A stretch of 64,000 nucleotides of DNA. Source: Sphagnum magellanicum (Eukaryota > Streptophyta > Sphagnopsida > Sphagnales > Sphagnaceae). Shown piece by piece: positions 36,191 through 47,230 of this stretch. The stretch lies in NCBI GenBank assembly GCA_021904315.1, contig CM038911.1:21177390-21241389 (forward strand). Reading direction: 5' to 3'. Each line of letters begins with the position of its first letter. Positions within the stretch are counted from its first letter, which is position 1. Under the pieces are notes generated by a model. The model saw only the letters and a list, made by a program, of their open reading frames with translations, was not told the DNA's origin and did not search any database. Made by a program: the position numbers and the translations under genes.

Positions 36191-37964
36191 GCAATGCACT
36201 CAAAGATTTTGGGAAAGTAAGTACATTCCTCCTCCATCTCTGTTCTTCCAGACAATTTTTTTCAAGAGACATGTTTCCTTGACCGGCCTTGATATAATGA
36301 TGTGTTACACATGCACCTTGAATTTGGACTGCCATGTGGCTAAGACAGATTAGCAAGATCACATGATCTGAGAGACATGTCTGGACATGTGTTGACTGCC
36401 CACAGTTTGAACAAAATTTTCTCAAAAGTTGTGTGTTTATGGACAGTTGAATGCAACAATTTGGCAAACTAAAGGTGTTATATTCGTGTTGGAGCTCACT
36501 TTATCACAAGCCTATGTTGAGTTTTTATGTGGATGAATCCTCCTCAATTGCGGTGGTAAGGTGGGAGTGGATTTGGTGGCTGAATCTTTGCATGTAGAGT
36601 GCTGAAAAGCATTTAATTTATTTATGCCTGTTGTAGTTTGCAGCAACACTACAGGCCTGTTTTGGGAGTGGTAACTAATTTGTTCTCGAAGTTCATGAGT
36701 GCTTTCATCCAGAGATATTAACCCAGGCAGGCCACAGGCCTACTTAGAGTGGGTGTAGGCAACAAGCCTTTTGCATTTAAGGTAGGCAGACATTATGGAG
36801 TGTTGTCAGGACTCCAAATCAAGCCCCTCTTATTTCCTACATGCTCCAAAGTGTAGATGGTGCAATGCAATCTATTTTGCAATTCACTTTGTAGCATGTT
36901 TTAATGTTCTGACTTCTAGGCCATTCAATCTAACTGCCATCACCACATGAGGATTTTGTAGGAGCTTTTATCAAACCCTTTTGGTGAAGTTTTAACCATG
37001 ATTTGACAAATTGGAGCACAAGCAAGCTATATTGACCTTATTTGTACAGTTTGGCAGATTAAAATGATATATGTTTAAAAAAAAATCTAACATGACCTTA
37101 CAGTGATTAAAAACCTGCAACCATTTGCAAGTTTGCAATGAAACCTAACTGCTTGGGCTACTGGTGCAATGTTCAAATGCACCTGCCTAAGCATTTGGGG
37201 TACTGGTGCAATTTTAGATGTACTTTAGCTAGATCCTATCTCACTCACAAAGAGGGTTTGATGGATGTATACCATGGTCAGTGACATAATATGACACCAG
37301 AGTGGTGCAAGAAGTTCAAGTTTAATACACTGAAAAGCCCATAATTCCACTTTTAGATTTGAAGATAGAATAGCAGTTTGAAGTATATTACATCCTGTAC
37401 ATGTGCCACACAATGTTCCTTCCCTAATTCAGGCTTGGAGCTGCAGATGTACCTGCCCTAACATGCACTATCCTTCACACTCTGGGGAGTTTCACAATGG
37501 TATTGCTAACCTTGAAGAAGGGCTATTGTTAAAGCCATTGCATATGCAGCTCCACAATACCTTGAGATTGTCTTGGTTGCCTTGATGGTGTGCAGTAACA
37601 TTCTTCTTTGAACAGTCTTATTTGTTCAAAATGAGGCTTGTGTTGGGTGAGTTTACAGCTCAAGACATTTGGATGGAACCAGACTAGCTGTTTTTTGATT
37701 TGTGAAATCTCCTGATGCCCAGGCCTTATTGATTTCAGCACTACCACTCAGATGCTTCTGGTCTGGCATCTTTGATTTGTTGCAATTTCTCACTAACCCT
37801 CAAAAGTCTCAAGTAAGAAGTCAAGTTCCCAATGGCCAAATTGTTCTTACACTTCAAGAGCAAATGTAGAGAATACTTCAAAAACCCCTTCCAGTGGGAG
37901 TTATGGTATGATCAAACCCATGCCAGATTAGTTGAGATGACTTGCATTGTAACAAGAATGTCTG
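36191..37964. other. Convergent intergenic region
   Basis: This lies between the stop of the galactosyltransferase and the stop of the minus-strand small membrane protein. No additional gene is supported. It presumably contains both 3' untranslated regions. Confidence 0.5.
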
Positions 37965-38563
37965 TTACACAGCCTTGACACCTTTGTTTAGCATTCTTAA
38001 GTTTTGCCACAAGTACTGTCCACTTGCCATGTCCACCAACAGCCAAAACACTGATTTGCCTCTTCCATGAGCCTACATAAGTGCACAGGAAAATTCAGAT
38101 GCGAGATGACTAAATGTGAATGGATTCCTCAACCACACCGTCTGTCCTCTCACACCGTCCAACATGCGGGCAAGTCAGGAGGATTGATTTCATTTTGATA
38201 AAGGATTCTGTATGTTTACCGAATCTTATTCAATCTACATTACAACTGCTTGATCTGTAAAGAATTGTATGACAATACATGTACACGGACCATCAGCCCT
38301 ACCGTAAATGAAAAAACATGTAATAAAGAATACAGGCCCTTTTTAGAAGCCAAGCTTTAACACTAACAGACAGTGTGAAAAAGTATGGCAAATCTCACCT
38401 TACGAAAGACATCCCCATTTTCTGACACGTTCACAGATGCCTGTGCTCGCCGGTCTTCAGCCATGTCCAGGATCCCGTTGCCTTCGTACCGCACAGACTT
38501 GAGCGCAAAATATCCGGCTAATAGCGCTGACAAAAACAGGAGAATTACGCGCAACGGACACAT
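37965..38563 (-). CDS. Small plant-specific single-pass membrane protein, 90 residues
   Basis: Exon one (38,563-38,399) opens MCPLRVILLFLSALLAGYFA, a signal-anchor-like hydrophobic stretch at residues ~4-22, then a charged linker. It ends at a consensus donor (AAG, then GTGAGA). Exon two (38,072-37,965) follows an acceptor TATGTAG and encodes the signature VFWLLVDMASGQYLWQNL before TAA. The phase is zero on both sides and the total is 90 residues. Small plant proteins beginning MCPLR and ending with a VDMASGRYLW-type motif are widespread and often carry the uninformative label 'methyltransferase-related'; no methyltransferase domain is visible. Function is unknown. Exon two is too short to stand out as an open frame, so automated calls could miss it. 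Confidence 0.88.
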
Positions 38564-38886
38564 GATGGCTCTGACTCGTCTTTACACAAGGATTTTCGAG
38601 AGCTCGTGCAAAAATATACAAATTCAGGAGGAGGAAAGAAAAGAAAGAAAGAAAAAATTCCAACACAAGCGGTACAAAAGATGAGATTTCAAGCCCCGCG
38701 AAGAACTAAACAGAAAAGCGCAAGAAAGAAAGAAAAGCTTCTTCTGCACTGAAAAGCCTCCACGGCCGGATTTTGAACTCACAATACTTGCACACAAAAC
38801 TGATGCAAAGGATTGGTCTACATGTCTTACATCCAGACACAGACAACAAGCGAGGAGTACCTCACACGCAGAGAGGCGACACCAAG

Positions 38887-38912
38887 CGGGCGGGCGGGCG
38901 CACGCGCGCATT
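38887..38912. promoter_or_regulatory. GC-rich GGGC tract upstream of the small membrane-protein gene
   Basis: GGGCGGGCGGGCGCACGCGC lies about 325 bases upstream of the minus-strand start codon and contrasts with AT-rich flanks. It resembles the tract before the NFRKB-like gene. A promoter role is inference. Confidence 0.4.
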
Positions 38913-39153
38913 TGCGCCCAGAAAAACAGAGAGAAAATACGCGGCGACGACAGCGAGGAGGAGCGATGATTACAGCAATGGACGAAACACGCATTTTCAA
39001 ATAATTGTGACTTTGTAAGTGCCAGCGAGGGAGATGAGTAAGCTGGCAGCAGCCTGGCAGTATGAAAATGAACCAAACCAAAGGAAATAAAGCGCACAAG
39101 TAATGTGCTAGAACCCTGTCTGTACATGGCTTTTACACACGTTGAACGATGAT

Positions 39154-39545
39154 GAGTTCACTCAAGATAATTAAGAAAACCAATTCAAACAACCAAATCC
39201 AGCAATCCCATTGACCTCGAAAAATAAAAAACTTCTAGCCTACAACCCTATTCTCTGCTGAACATTGAAAATAATGATCCCTATCTAGCATTTCCATTGG
39301 TCCTCTAAAATTCTCACAAACCTACTGAATGCTATGACCAATTTAACTGTCAGTTCGCTCAAGATAGTTAAGAAAACAATTCAGACCACCAAATCCAGTA
39401 ATCCCATTGGCTTCAGAAAGAAAACTTCAGGCCTACACACAACCCTATCAAACTGTATTAGGTACCAACTTAATTGTCAGTTCACTGAAGATAACTAATG
39501 AAAACAAGTCAGATTGCCAAATCATACAATCTCATTGGTCATAAC
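39154..39545. repeat. Three degenerate copies of a ~65-100-bp element
   Basis: Copies start at 39,154, 39,351 and 39,478. Each reads AGTTCACTCAAGATA (or close), then a run like AAGAAAAC, then CCAAATCCAG and AATCCCATTGG. Spacing is about 197 and 127 bases. These are not coding. Confidence 0.75.
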
Positions 39546-39799
39546 AATTTTTCTGCACACCTATACACACTATTCAACACCCTCTGTACAATAGTACAAT
39601 AATATTATAACCCTTGTCTGTATACAGACAAGATTAGGAAGAAAATCCCAAAATGAAATTCCTAGCAAGGGATACATGTATTGGTTGCATTTTTTCGAGG
39701 TTGGTCAAATTCAATGTAGACCTCATGATGTGTTGTAAGCCCAATTTTTTTGAATTAAAAAAAAGTTAAATAAATTCAAATAAATTTATTAGCTAAAAA

Positions 39800-40480
39800 A
39801 GTTGTCTCTTGGATTTTGATCCATTTCAATGGAGAGAAATGTTATTGACTATATCAGACTTTTGCAAGGTTGCAACTTGCCCCTTATTAGGCCTCCCAAA
39901 AAAAGTCGTAAAATAATTTAGAAGAAATTTTATTGTTTCTGAAAAATTATTGTTTGGAAGTTGATCTATTTCAATGAAGGAGATTATATCAAAATTTTGC
40001 AAGGTTTCTTTTTGTCCCAATCAATTTCAAGGAGAAGAGCCTAGTAACGACCCTTCCCACATCTTGTTCAACAAGCAATCCTTCCAGCTGTTCAAATGCA
40101 GAACACAATTTCTTCAACCCTTGTCCTTTTGACTCTAGTAGCCTAAAGTAACAGTTTTCAGGGCAACATAATTAAACAAGCTCTTCTTCTCAGTTCTCAA
40201 TTTTATTGAACTGTCTTCAACTGCAAAACACAATTTCTTCAATCTTTGGTTGGTGATTGAGATGAATAATTTGTCCTTTTTGTTGCTAGGTAGTGAAGTA
40301 ATCCCTTGCCATAAACATAATTGAAAAAGTTCGCTTTCAAGTCTCAATTTTCTTGAGCATCTTTAGATGAAAATGACAATTGTGTGACAATTTCTTCAAT
40401 TGGGTTGGTGAACTAGATCAAAATTGTCCTTTTTACACTTGTAAAGTTATTGCGCAACTTTCAAAAAAGCCAATCTCAAG
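39800..40480. repeat. Degenerate tandem repeats, unit ~135-155 bp
   Basis: Two related arrays occur. TTGATCCATTTCAATGG with TTTTGCAAGGTT recurs near 39,815 and 39,960. ACAATTTCTTCAA followed by TTGTCCTTTT recurs near 40,105, 40,230 and 40,390, together with a CTCAATTTT-TTGA block. On the minus strand the second array reads a repeating Leu/Lys-rich peptide (LKKLCFAVE-like) with stops, so decayed leucine-rich-repeat coding is possible but unproved. Confidence 0.6.
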
Positions 40481-43400
40481 ATGTATCTGAAATGACCCCA
40501 CCTTGAGAAGCTAAAATCTTAGGAAATATCATACATTTCTTTTCAGTTAAGGAATAGTGTTTTTGAGAGGTGACCTAAAACAACCGTCTGGATTCCTAGG
40601 TGACTTCTAGAACTTGGGGGCTGATTTCCAGAACTTTGGGCCTGTACAGTCTGCAAACTTGATTGAGTCTGCCTCTGAGGAGAGAGTGTCAGAATACCTC
40701 TTCACGTTGGGCAATAATTAAATTATTTTTTGAAAATGCTGAATTTTCTAGAAATTATCTATTCCAAATGCTGAAATTTAAGAAATTACAAGCGAAAGAA
40801 AAATTTAAAAAATTGGTTGAATTCTGAGAGCTTCTTGCTACACCAGTCCACCATTGCAAAGCATGTATACTTGACAACATTTCTCTATCCTATAAATTGG
40901 TAGAATATTATTTCTCCTCATTTTTGCAAAGAAGTGAAAATGTTGTAAAAAGTTTCATTATGTTAAAGGTTCAGAGTCCAGATAAGTTGACTATTATTTA
41001 TTGTCAATTTTTTATAAATTATTTTTTTCATGTCAAAATCAATTTTTAAAATTCACCTGAGTGCAGAACCTGAAAAGGTTTTAAGTTTTAAGGTGGTATG
41101 TGGGTCTTTAACTTTTAAAAGTTCGAAATCAATTAGGTTTTCAAAGTTAGATCTAGGGTTTAGGCATAATCTTTTGCCGCACATAGGACTAATAAAGTAA
41201 GAGCTCCTCCTCCCAAGCTTTTTTCTTTCTCATTTTGTTTCTCTTGCTCTTTGAACAAATTGAGTTTTCTTAAAGCTCTAGTTCCTTTTTGAATGGTAAT
41301 GGGATGTTTGATGACATGGATAATGAGGTTGATGTGCTCTTTTGATGTGCATATGTTGCAACTAATTCTAGAGACTTGTTCAATAAACATGAGATGGAGG
41401 AGGGTATCGGTCAATCTGTGAATTTGATTTAAAAGTGTTCAAGATATGTTGGTCACAATGCAAGTCACACTAGTATTGTTTAACAACTTAACCAATTTCA
41501 TTCTAGTTGAATTTGAGGAGTTGGTGATTCTTGTGGTGCCTACAATGACCACCCATATTAAGTTTACAAATGAAACTTTTTTTTATATCAAAGAAACTGT
41601 CAAAGTTGACTTCTAAACAATATCTTTTGAATTTCAATTTGTTCATGAAACATGACAATGTTCTTATCATGTATTGTGTCTTCATGTGAAATTGTTTCAA
41701 GAGTTCATTGTGTGCGCAAAGATCATGCATTATTCATTATATTTTGCATTATTTTATTTTGATTCTTTAGTATCAATAAATCAAATTTCTATTGAGTTCT
41801 ATTTAAATATGATTTAATGATAGCTTCCTTTACACATCATATTTCAAATTACAACTTTCCCATTCATGTATAAGATTTATTATATTTTGTTATGTTGAAG
41901 GGTGCGAGTACAAAAATAGGAGCCAAAAATCTTGTTGGATACTGGTGAAAACTGTGAATTTTTTTTACATATGTTTTTCTTTTTTACATTTTAAAGCTAT
42001 GTTAATCATTTCAAATTATGCTAAATGACTCATATGAAAGTTGAGGAATTCAAATTAAAAATTTCATTAAATTAAATTTTGAGTTTTGGTTTTTAAAAAT
42101 GACGTTTGAACTTGAATAGGTGTTGTGTCAGATGTGGTTAATTTTACAAAGGACTAGGTAAAAGATTATTGTAATAACATAAATTTGATGGTAAAAAAAA
42201 TTAGATGCTAACAACCTACTACCCAAGTTCAAAAAACACTCACAATTTAAAAGATATGGAATTTTAAAATTTTCAAAATTCAAAGTATTTTTCAAATTTT
42301 AAAATTTTCAAGAGTCCTTTACCACATGTAAATGGGGTGTAATGTGCATGACATACAAAAAAAAGTTGTAGTTTATGATATTAAAAAACACACCGAAAGT
42401 AGTTCGCATACTTTGGTATGATTCAAAATTATAATAAAATTTCAAAATGAAATGCAGAATTTAACAAAATTCACACACTTTGAAATTTTCATATTTATTC
42501 AACAATAATTAACACAAAACATGTGATCTATTGGGGCAACTACATGTTTTTTGATAATAAGTTGTAAAAGATTTCATTCAAAAATTCTTTCATATGAAAA
42601 AATACTAAAAAAGACTCACAATCCTTTTATAAAGTAATCATGTTGGTTCCTATTTACTTAATTGCACTTGGAAGGTAGAGCCTAAGGTGAAGGCATTCTC
42701 AAAATAAAAGGCTTCAGACAAGGCAATAGAAAAATTTAACCTTGGATTTGGTGAATGTTCCATGCTTGAAAGTATTACATATAAAACACAAGGTCCAAAT
42801 ATTATCATGAACTTAAGCATATGTAAAGCAAAAGGTGAATGAAGGGGAGGCTTTTTACCCCTATTCCTTAGGAGTGGGAGGGATTTTTCACCTATAAACA
42901 TTTGCATAATTTTCATGGTCTTAAAAAAAGGATATTCAATATGGAAATAAGATGTTTTTCAAATACATTTAGAAATTTTTCCAAGTGTTTCATGTGCAAG
43001 GTCCAAGTTGGGAACATTCAAAAAAAAGATGCCTCTAACATCATGAGTGGATAGTCAAAGTTGACATTGCATTTTGGGAATATGCCCCATCTATGGGTTT
43101 TATCGTTATAAAATATGGGGCAAACATTATCATTGAAGCTAAATGAACAATTAGATCGTGAGGTATTGAAAGGGGAGATTTTTATGTCTATTTGAAGTTG
43201 AGAATGCAGGGGATTTAAAGTAAACATAAGATCCTTGAAGCACTTTCAAGGAGTAGGTGTAGGACCCCCCCCTTTTTTTAGGAGAAATATTCATGGATAT
43301 TATAAGGTGGCTTCCAATTACATTAGAAATGTTTGATTTACATGTTGAATTATCGAGTTTATTTTTTTGGGTTTAGTTAAGTTGTTTTCAACGTGTTGGT

Positions 43401-43913
43401 TTTCAAAAATTTAAGAACAATTAGATATGTATATGCAGTTTTCACAATTCAATTTTCAAAATCCAAATTAGAATTCTTTTCTTGATTTAATTCAAAAAAT
43501 TACAATAAAGATGGGTCTATTGTTGGCGGAAATGTACATGCATCTTCTATCAATTTTCTTTTAGGTGGAAATTTAATTTTTTAAAAAAAAATTCAAGCTC
43601 ATGGTTATGATATTATGGAATGTATAAGTAAGCAACCAATGCCTGTGATATTAATTCAACACACAAATTATTGCATCATGAGAAAGATACTTCACAATTA
43701 TTTGAGAGAAGTGCTATATTAAAGGTTGTGACAATTAATTAATAACTCTCACAATAGTTTCTCTAATGTAACAAAGAACAATAATTTTTCAAAATTGTGT
43801 AATGTCTCTTGAAACACAATAGTTTTACTAGCAAACTTGTAAAACATCATTACAAGATCAAATGTTGATATTGCCATTTACCAAAACAAAGAAAAAAAAG
43901 TTTGAAGATTAGT
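40481..43913. other. AT-rich intergenic DNA with dispersed repeat
   Basis: No gene is recognised. The part around 41,890-42,600 belongs to a dispersed repeat with an inverted copy near 58,450-59,230. The rest, including 42,640-43,260, lies next to the hAT remnant and may be its decayed 3' part. Confidence 0.45.
41890..42600 (+). repeat. Dispersed repeat, copy A
   Basis: Matches the reverse complement of 58,450-59,230 in the same order of words: GGAGCCAAAAA, CATATGAAAGTTGA, GAGTTTTGGTTTT, AATAGGTG, TTTTACAAAGG, TCATATTTATTCAA, ATGTGATCTATTGGGG and GATTTCATTCAAAA. The copies are old, with many substitutions and indels. Confidence 0.75.
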
Positions 43914-45020
43914 TGAAGTTTAAGACAACCTTGTCTTCATTGGAATATTCAATTTTCTTGGGCATAGGCCACAATTGACACAAGCCTTAGTTCCATTTTT
44001 ATTACGCTTGTTGGACTTTTTTGGCCAAGATATGTAATTTTGCAAATCTATTTGTGCAAATGAAATAGAAACATATTTGAAGCTTGTGCAAAAAAATTCA
44101 TTTGTTGCAACATATTGACATATGTTTAAAAAACTATGCCCAAAACAAGTCCTTTGAAAATTATCTTCCAAGCCCAAAGCTTCACAACTCACAACAAATT
44201 TTAGTACAATATCCATAAGATTTAAATTTTAACTTTCATTTTTCAGGTATGCAATTATCATTATTTTTTAAACCACATTGATCCAATAGTCTTGTCATCT
44301 TACCAAATCAAGATTTGCAGTTTATGGAGCATTAAATAAACAAATCACGATATGTTTAGTTTTTAAATCAAAACATTCTCATGTGGTTAAACGTCCATAA
44401 ATCATTTAGTTAGTAGTTGTAAAGTTACATTTGATTGAAAGTGGCAAAAAAATACATTTATTTAGTTTTTCCCACCAAATTAAGTAACACCTCTTTTGAC
44501 AAAATGAAATTTGTTTTCTTGATGGAAAGACAATCAAAGAACACAAATGCATTGTCAATATATCAAATATATATTATCCACAAACTAAATAAGCAATTTT
44601 TTTCACAATCAATAGGCCAAAGTCTTCCACAAAAATTCATTTTGTTACACATCACCATTTTTAAAAGGATTTTTTGCACCAAAAACATTTCAAATTGCAT
44701 TTGGAAACACATTGGGCCTATCTTTTGGTAGTTTTTTTGCCAAGGTCCTTTTCACAAGACTGTTTATTTCTTTTTCAATTTTTTTTGAAGAAATAAAATG
44801 TTTTTCATTCACATGTTTTTTCAATATTATTACTTCATTAGGTTTTTAAATAAAATAAATATACCTTTCATAAATTTTATTCTTGGATTAAAAGGATTCA
44901 TTGGGTTGTTATAGCAAAATTTCCTGTAACACATTATTTGTGCATTAACAACATCCACTTCCACATTATTATTCACACATAAAAGAGCCCAATTTATGGA
45001 ATTCCTATTTAACATGAATT
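43914..45020 (-). pseudogene. Dead hAT-like transposase (BED/DUF659-type)
   Basis: Read on the minus strand from 45,015 downwards, broken frames resemble a hAT-family transposase. The fragment 45,015-44,830 is N-terminal-like. The stretch around 44,700-44,450 reads LLIVKKIAY-, VFPSRKQ- and LIWWEKLNKC-like pieces in shifting frames. The fragment 44,216-43,920 contains VVSCEALGL, CFGHSF, ISWPKKSNK, CVNCGLCPRKLN and IPMKTR, matching the order of conserved blocks in plant hAT proteins that carry DUF659. Stops and frameshifts make it non-functional. Family assignment is from recognised motif order; no terminal repeats or 8-bp target duplication were located. Confidence 0.65.
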
Positions 45021-45057
45021 TAATTAATTTTGGACTTAACTCAACATTGTAAATGCA

Positions 45058-45710
45058 AGGAAGGCCACTTGGTGGCCATCAAATTTAAACAATGTTTAAT
45101 AAAACTTGCAAAAAATTTGTCATTTTTTTAATTCCCTTTAATTTTATGTGCTACATTTGGGTAAAATTAAGAACTTGAGGTGTATGCCAATCACAATATA
45201 ATCACATATATAACAAAAAAATCATCAATTTTGGTCTAACATAAATATTCAAAATTTGCACAAGGAAACCAAATATAAAAATAATGACCAAAAACTTGCA
45301 ACCTTTAAATCTGGACATTTGAAAGCAATTTTCATACATTTCATGGGATTACATGGTGGCCATCCAGTGTAAGGTTGTAATTCATGAAAACATTAAAAGA
45401 TAACACAATGTGGACTTAATAAAAAAAGAGGACTAAAATTTGCAACATAAACATTTGAAAGCAATTTTCATACATTTGATGGGATTACTTATTGGCCACA
45501 TGGTAGAAAACTAACATTTATTAAAACATTAAGAGATAACACAATATGGAATGAATAAAGAAAAGGATTAAAATTTGCAACCTTAAAATCTAGACATTGG
45601 AAAACAATTTTCATACATTTTGATGGGATTACATGGTGGCCACTTGATAAAAGGTTGCAATTTATTAAAATATTATGTGGACTTAATAAAAGGAAAGGAC
45701 TAAAAGGGCC
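45058..45710. repeat. Tandem array, unit ~132-145 bp, about three copies plus partials
   Basis: Units start near 45,286, 45,431 and 45,566, with a partial at 45,698 and a more diverged copy upstream. Each contains TTGCAAC, an ACATTTGAAAGCAATTTTCATACATTT-type block (split here for length), GATGGGATTAC and a TGGTGGCCA or TTGGCCA word, then a run like AAGATAACACAAT. Confidence 0.85.
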
Positions 45711-45975
45711 GATGGGCATTAGGTCAAAATTATATATGAAATGAAATAAAATAATGAAAGACTATAAGTTGGATTACTATCACAAGACATGGATCCATAT
45801 TCATTTAAAATGCCAACATACTAACAAAACATGAACAAATTCCAATAACAACAATATTTTTCTTTTGAATTAACTAATAACCAAAATGCATTAAAAAAAC
45901 AAATGAGTAAAGATCAAAATATTAATCACATTCCTATAGTTTCATTAGCTGCATCAAGGTTTTTTTTTGCTTTGG

Positions 45976-47230
45976 TTACATGATTAAATTAATCATTTTA
46001 ATGCTATTGATTGTGACATTACTTCTAACAAATAATAAAATGGATGAAATGTCAACCCATTGTTTTGGATCTACCAAATTACATTTCCATTTGTTCACCT
46101 TACAATCATGATACAATTCTCTATCATTCCTCGTTCCTTTTTTCACTAGCACCCACCATTGAATATGAAGATGTCTAAAATTTTCAAATTGGTCATCCTT
46201 CACAACCTCACTTTCCACCCTTCCCATCCACACGATGCAAGTCTGGATATGTGGGCTTCACCAAAACAAAATTGCCAAAGCTCGAATTTCAAAATGGAGT
46301 GTCAATAGTTGTTTTCAAGGAGGGTTGCATGTTTTTAGGACCACAAAATGGAGCAATAATTGAGTCTTTAGGATCAACATCGACAATGGGAGGAATGGCA
46401 CCTCACATATGATTAGTCCTTCAATTGTTAGAAGACCAAAAACCTTCCAAGAGGGTTGAATTTTGAGGGGGCAAAAGATTTAACAACAATTCAAGGATGT
46501 TTTGCCAATAAACTACATATGGACCAAACTTTCTGGCATAGGTTTCATCCTCGCGCATCACCATTTTCCAAAACTCTGTATATTTAAAAAGCTTGTTGTT
46601 GATAAACTTTTTCTTGACAATGGACTTGGTGGCATCATTCCCCCATATACAACAAAAAGGAATAGGATTTGGATGTCCTTGGGGCAGCTTGGGATGACCT
46701 AAGTCATCCGCTCGGCATAATCAAATTAGAAGTTCATCTTTAGGACTTTAGAGGACATTAGTAGGGGACACTCTGTATTGCATAACAGGCCATTCGATGG
46801 AATCAACAAAAAAATGAAACAACTACATGTTGGTATGGCCAACCAAGATTTTGGGCCCATCCTTTAAACATCTTTTGACCCAAGTCTTGAAATCCAAGAT
46901 TTTTTGAATAAGTTGAAGAATGAAAAAATGATCTTGTGAAACCATGAACACTTTCATTAAGTCGACCAATACATAATTATCTTGCTCCCTCAATTTTTTG
47001 GAAAGATATCCAAAACTGCTATCAATGTCCTCATGGATGTGGCCAACAAGTCAAAACCCTAGAGAGACAAGAATGTAAGCAAGTGACGATTCTTGTTATT
47101 TTTCACACAATTGTCCATTTGAAGAAGCAACTTCCTAAGCAATGGCTTAACACTAGTGAAATTCTCTGGTGCCTTCAATGCACCCAAACAATGAGAACCT
47201 CCATGCATCAATCTTTAAAAGAATGCATTT
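45976..47230 (-). pseudogene. Dead transposon-like gene with DUF7869-type domain
   Basis: On the minus strand, pieces in shifting frames follow the order of the DUF7869 family. At 47,206-47,060: HGGSHCLGALKAPENF, then LQMDNCVKNNKNRHLLTFLSL and a TAG. Around 47,050-46,860: LVGHIHEDIDSSFGYLSKKL, NYVLVDLMKVFM and ILVGHTNM. Then VDSIEWPVMQYRVSPT, LCRADDLGHPKLPQGHPNP, KFGPYVVYWQNIL, LLEGFWSS and APFCGPKNMQPSLK. The last piece (46,233-45,976) carries FRHLHIQWWVLVKKGT and NKWKCNLVDPKQWVDI. The family is associated with mobile or transposon-derived genes in plants. Multiple stops and frame changes show decay. The DUF number is from memory; the motif match itself is clear. Confidence 0.7.

Noticed and set aside
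36162-36235. Reading the last galactosyltransferase exon in the frame WDLYNPDM and onward past a GTAAGC
   Set aside because: The phase-consistent join from 35,587 gives [11 protein letters not shown] followed by a stop, which matches the family's short C-terminus; the other frame does not.
38091-38210. Alternative second exon for the small membrane protein containing MLDGVRGQTVWLRN
   Set aside because: An in-frame stop lies directly before it and no acceptor fits; the exon at 38,072-37,965 has a proper acceptor, phase and the family signature.
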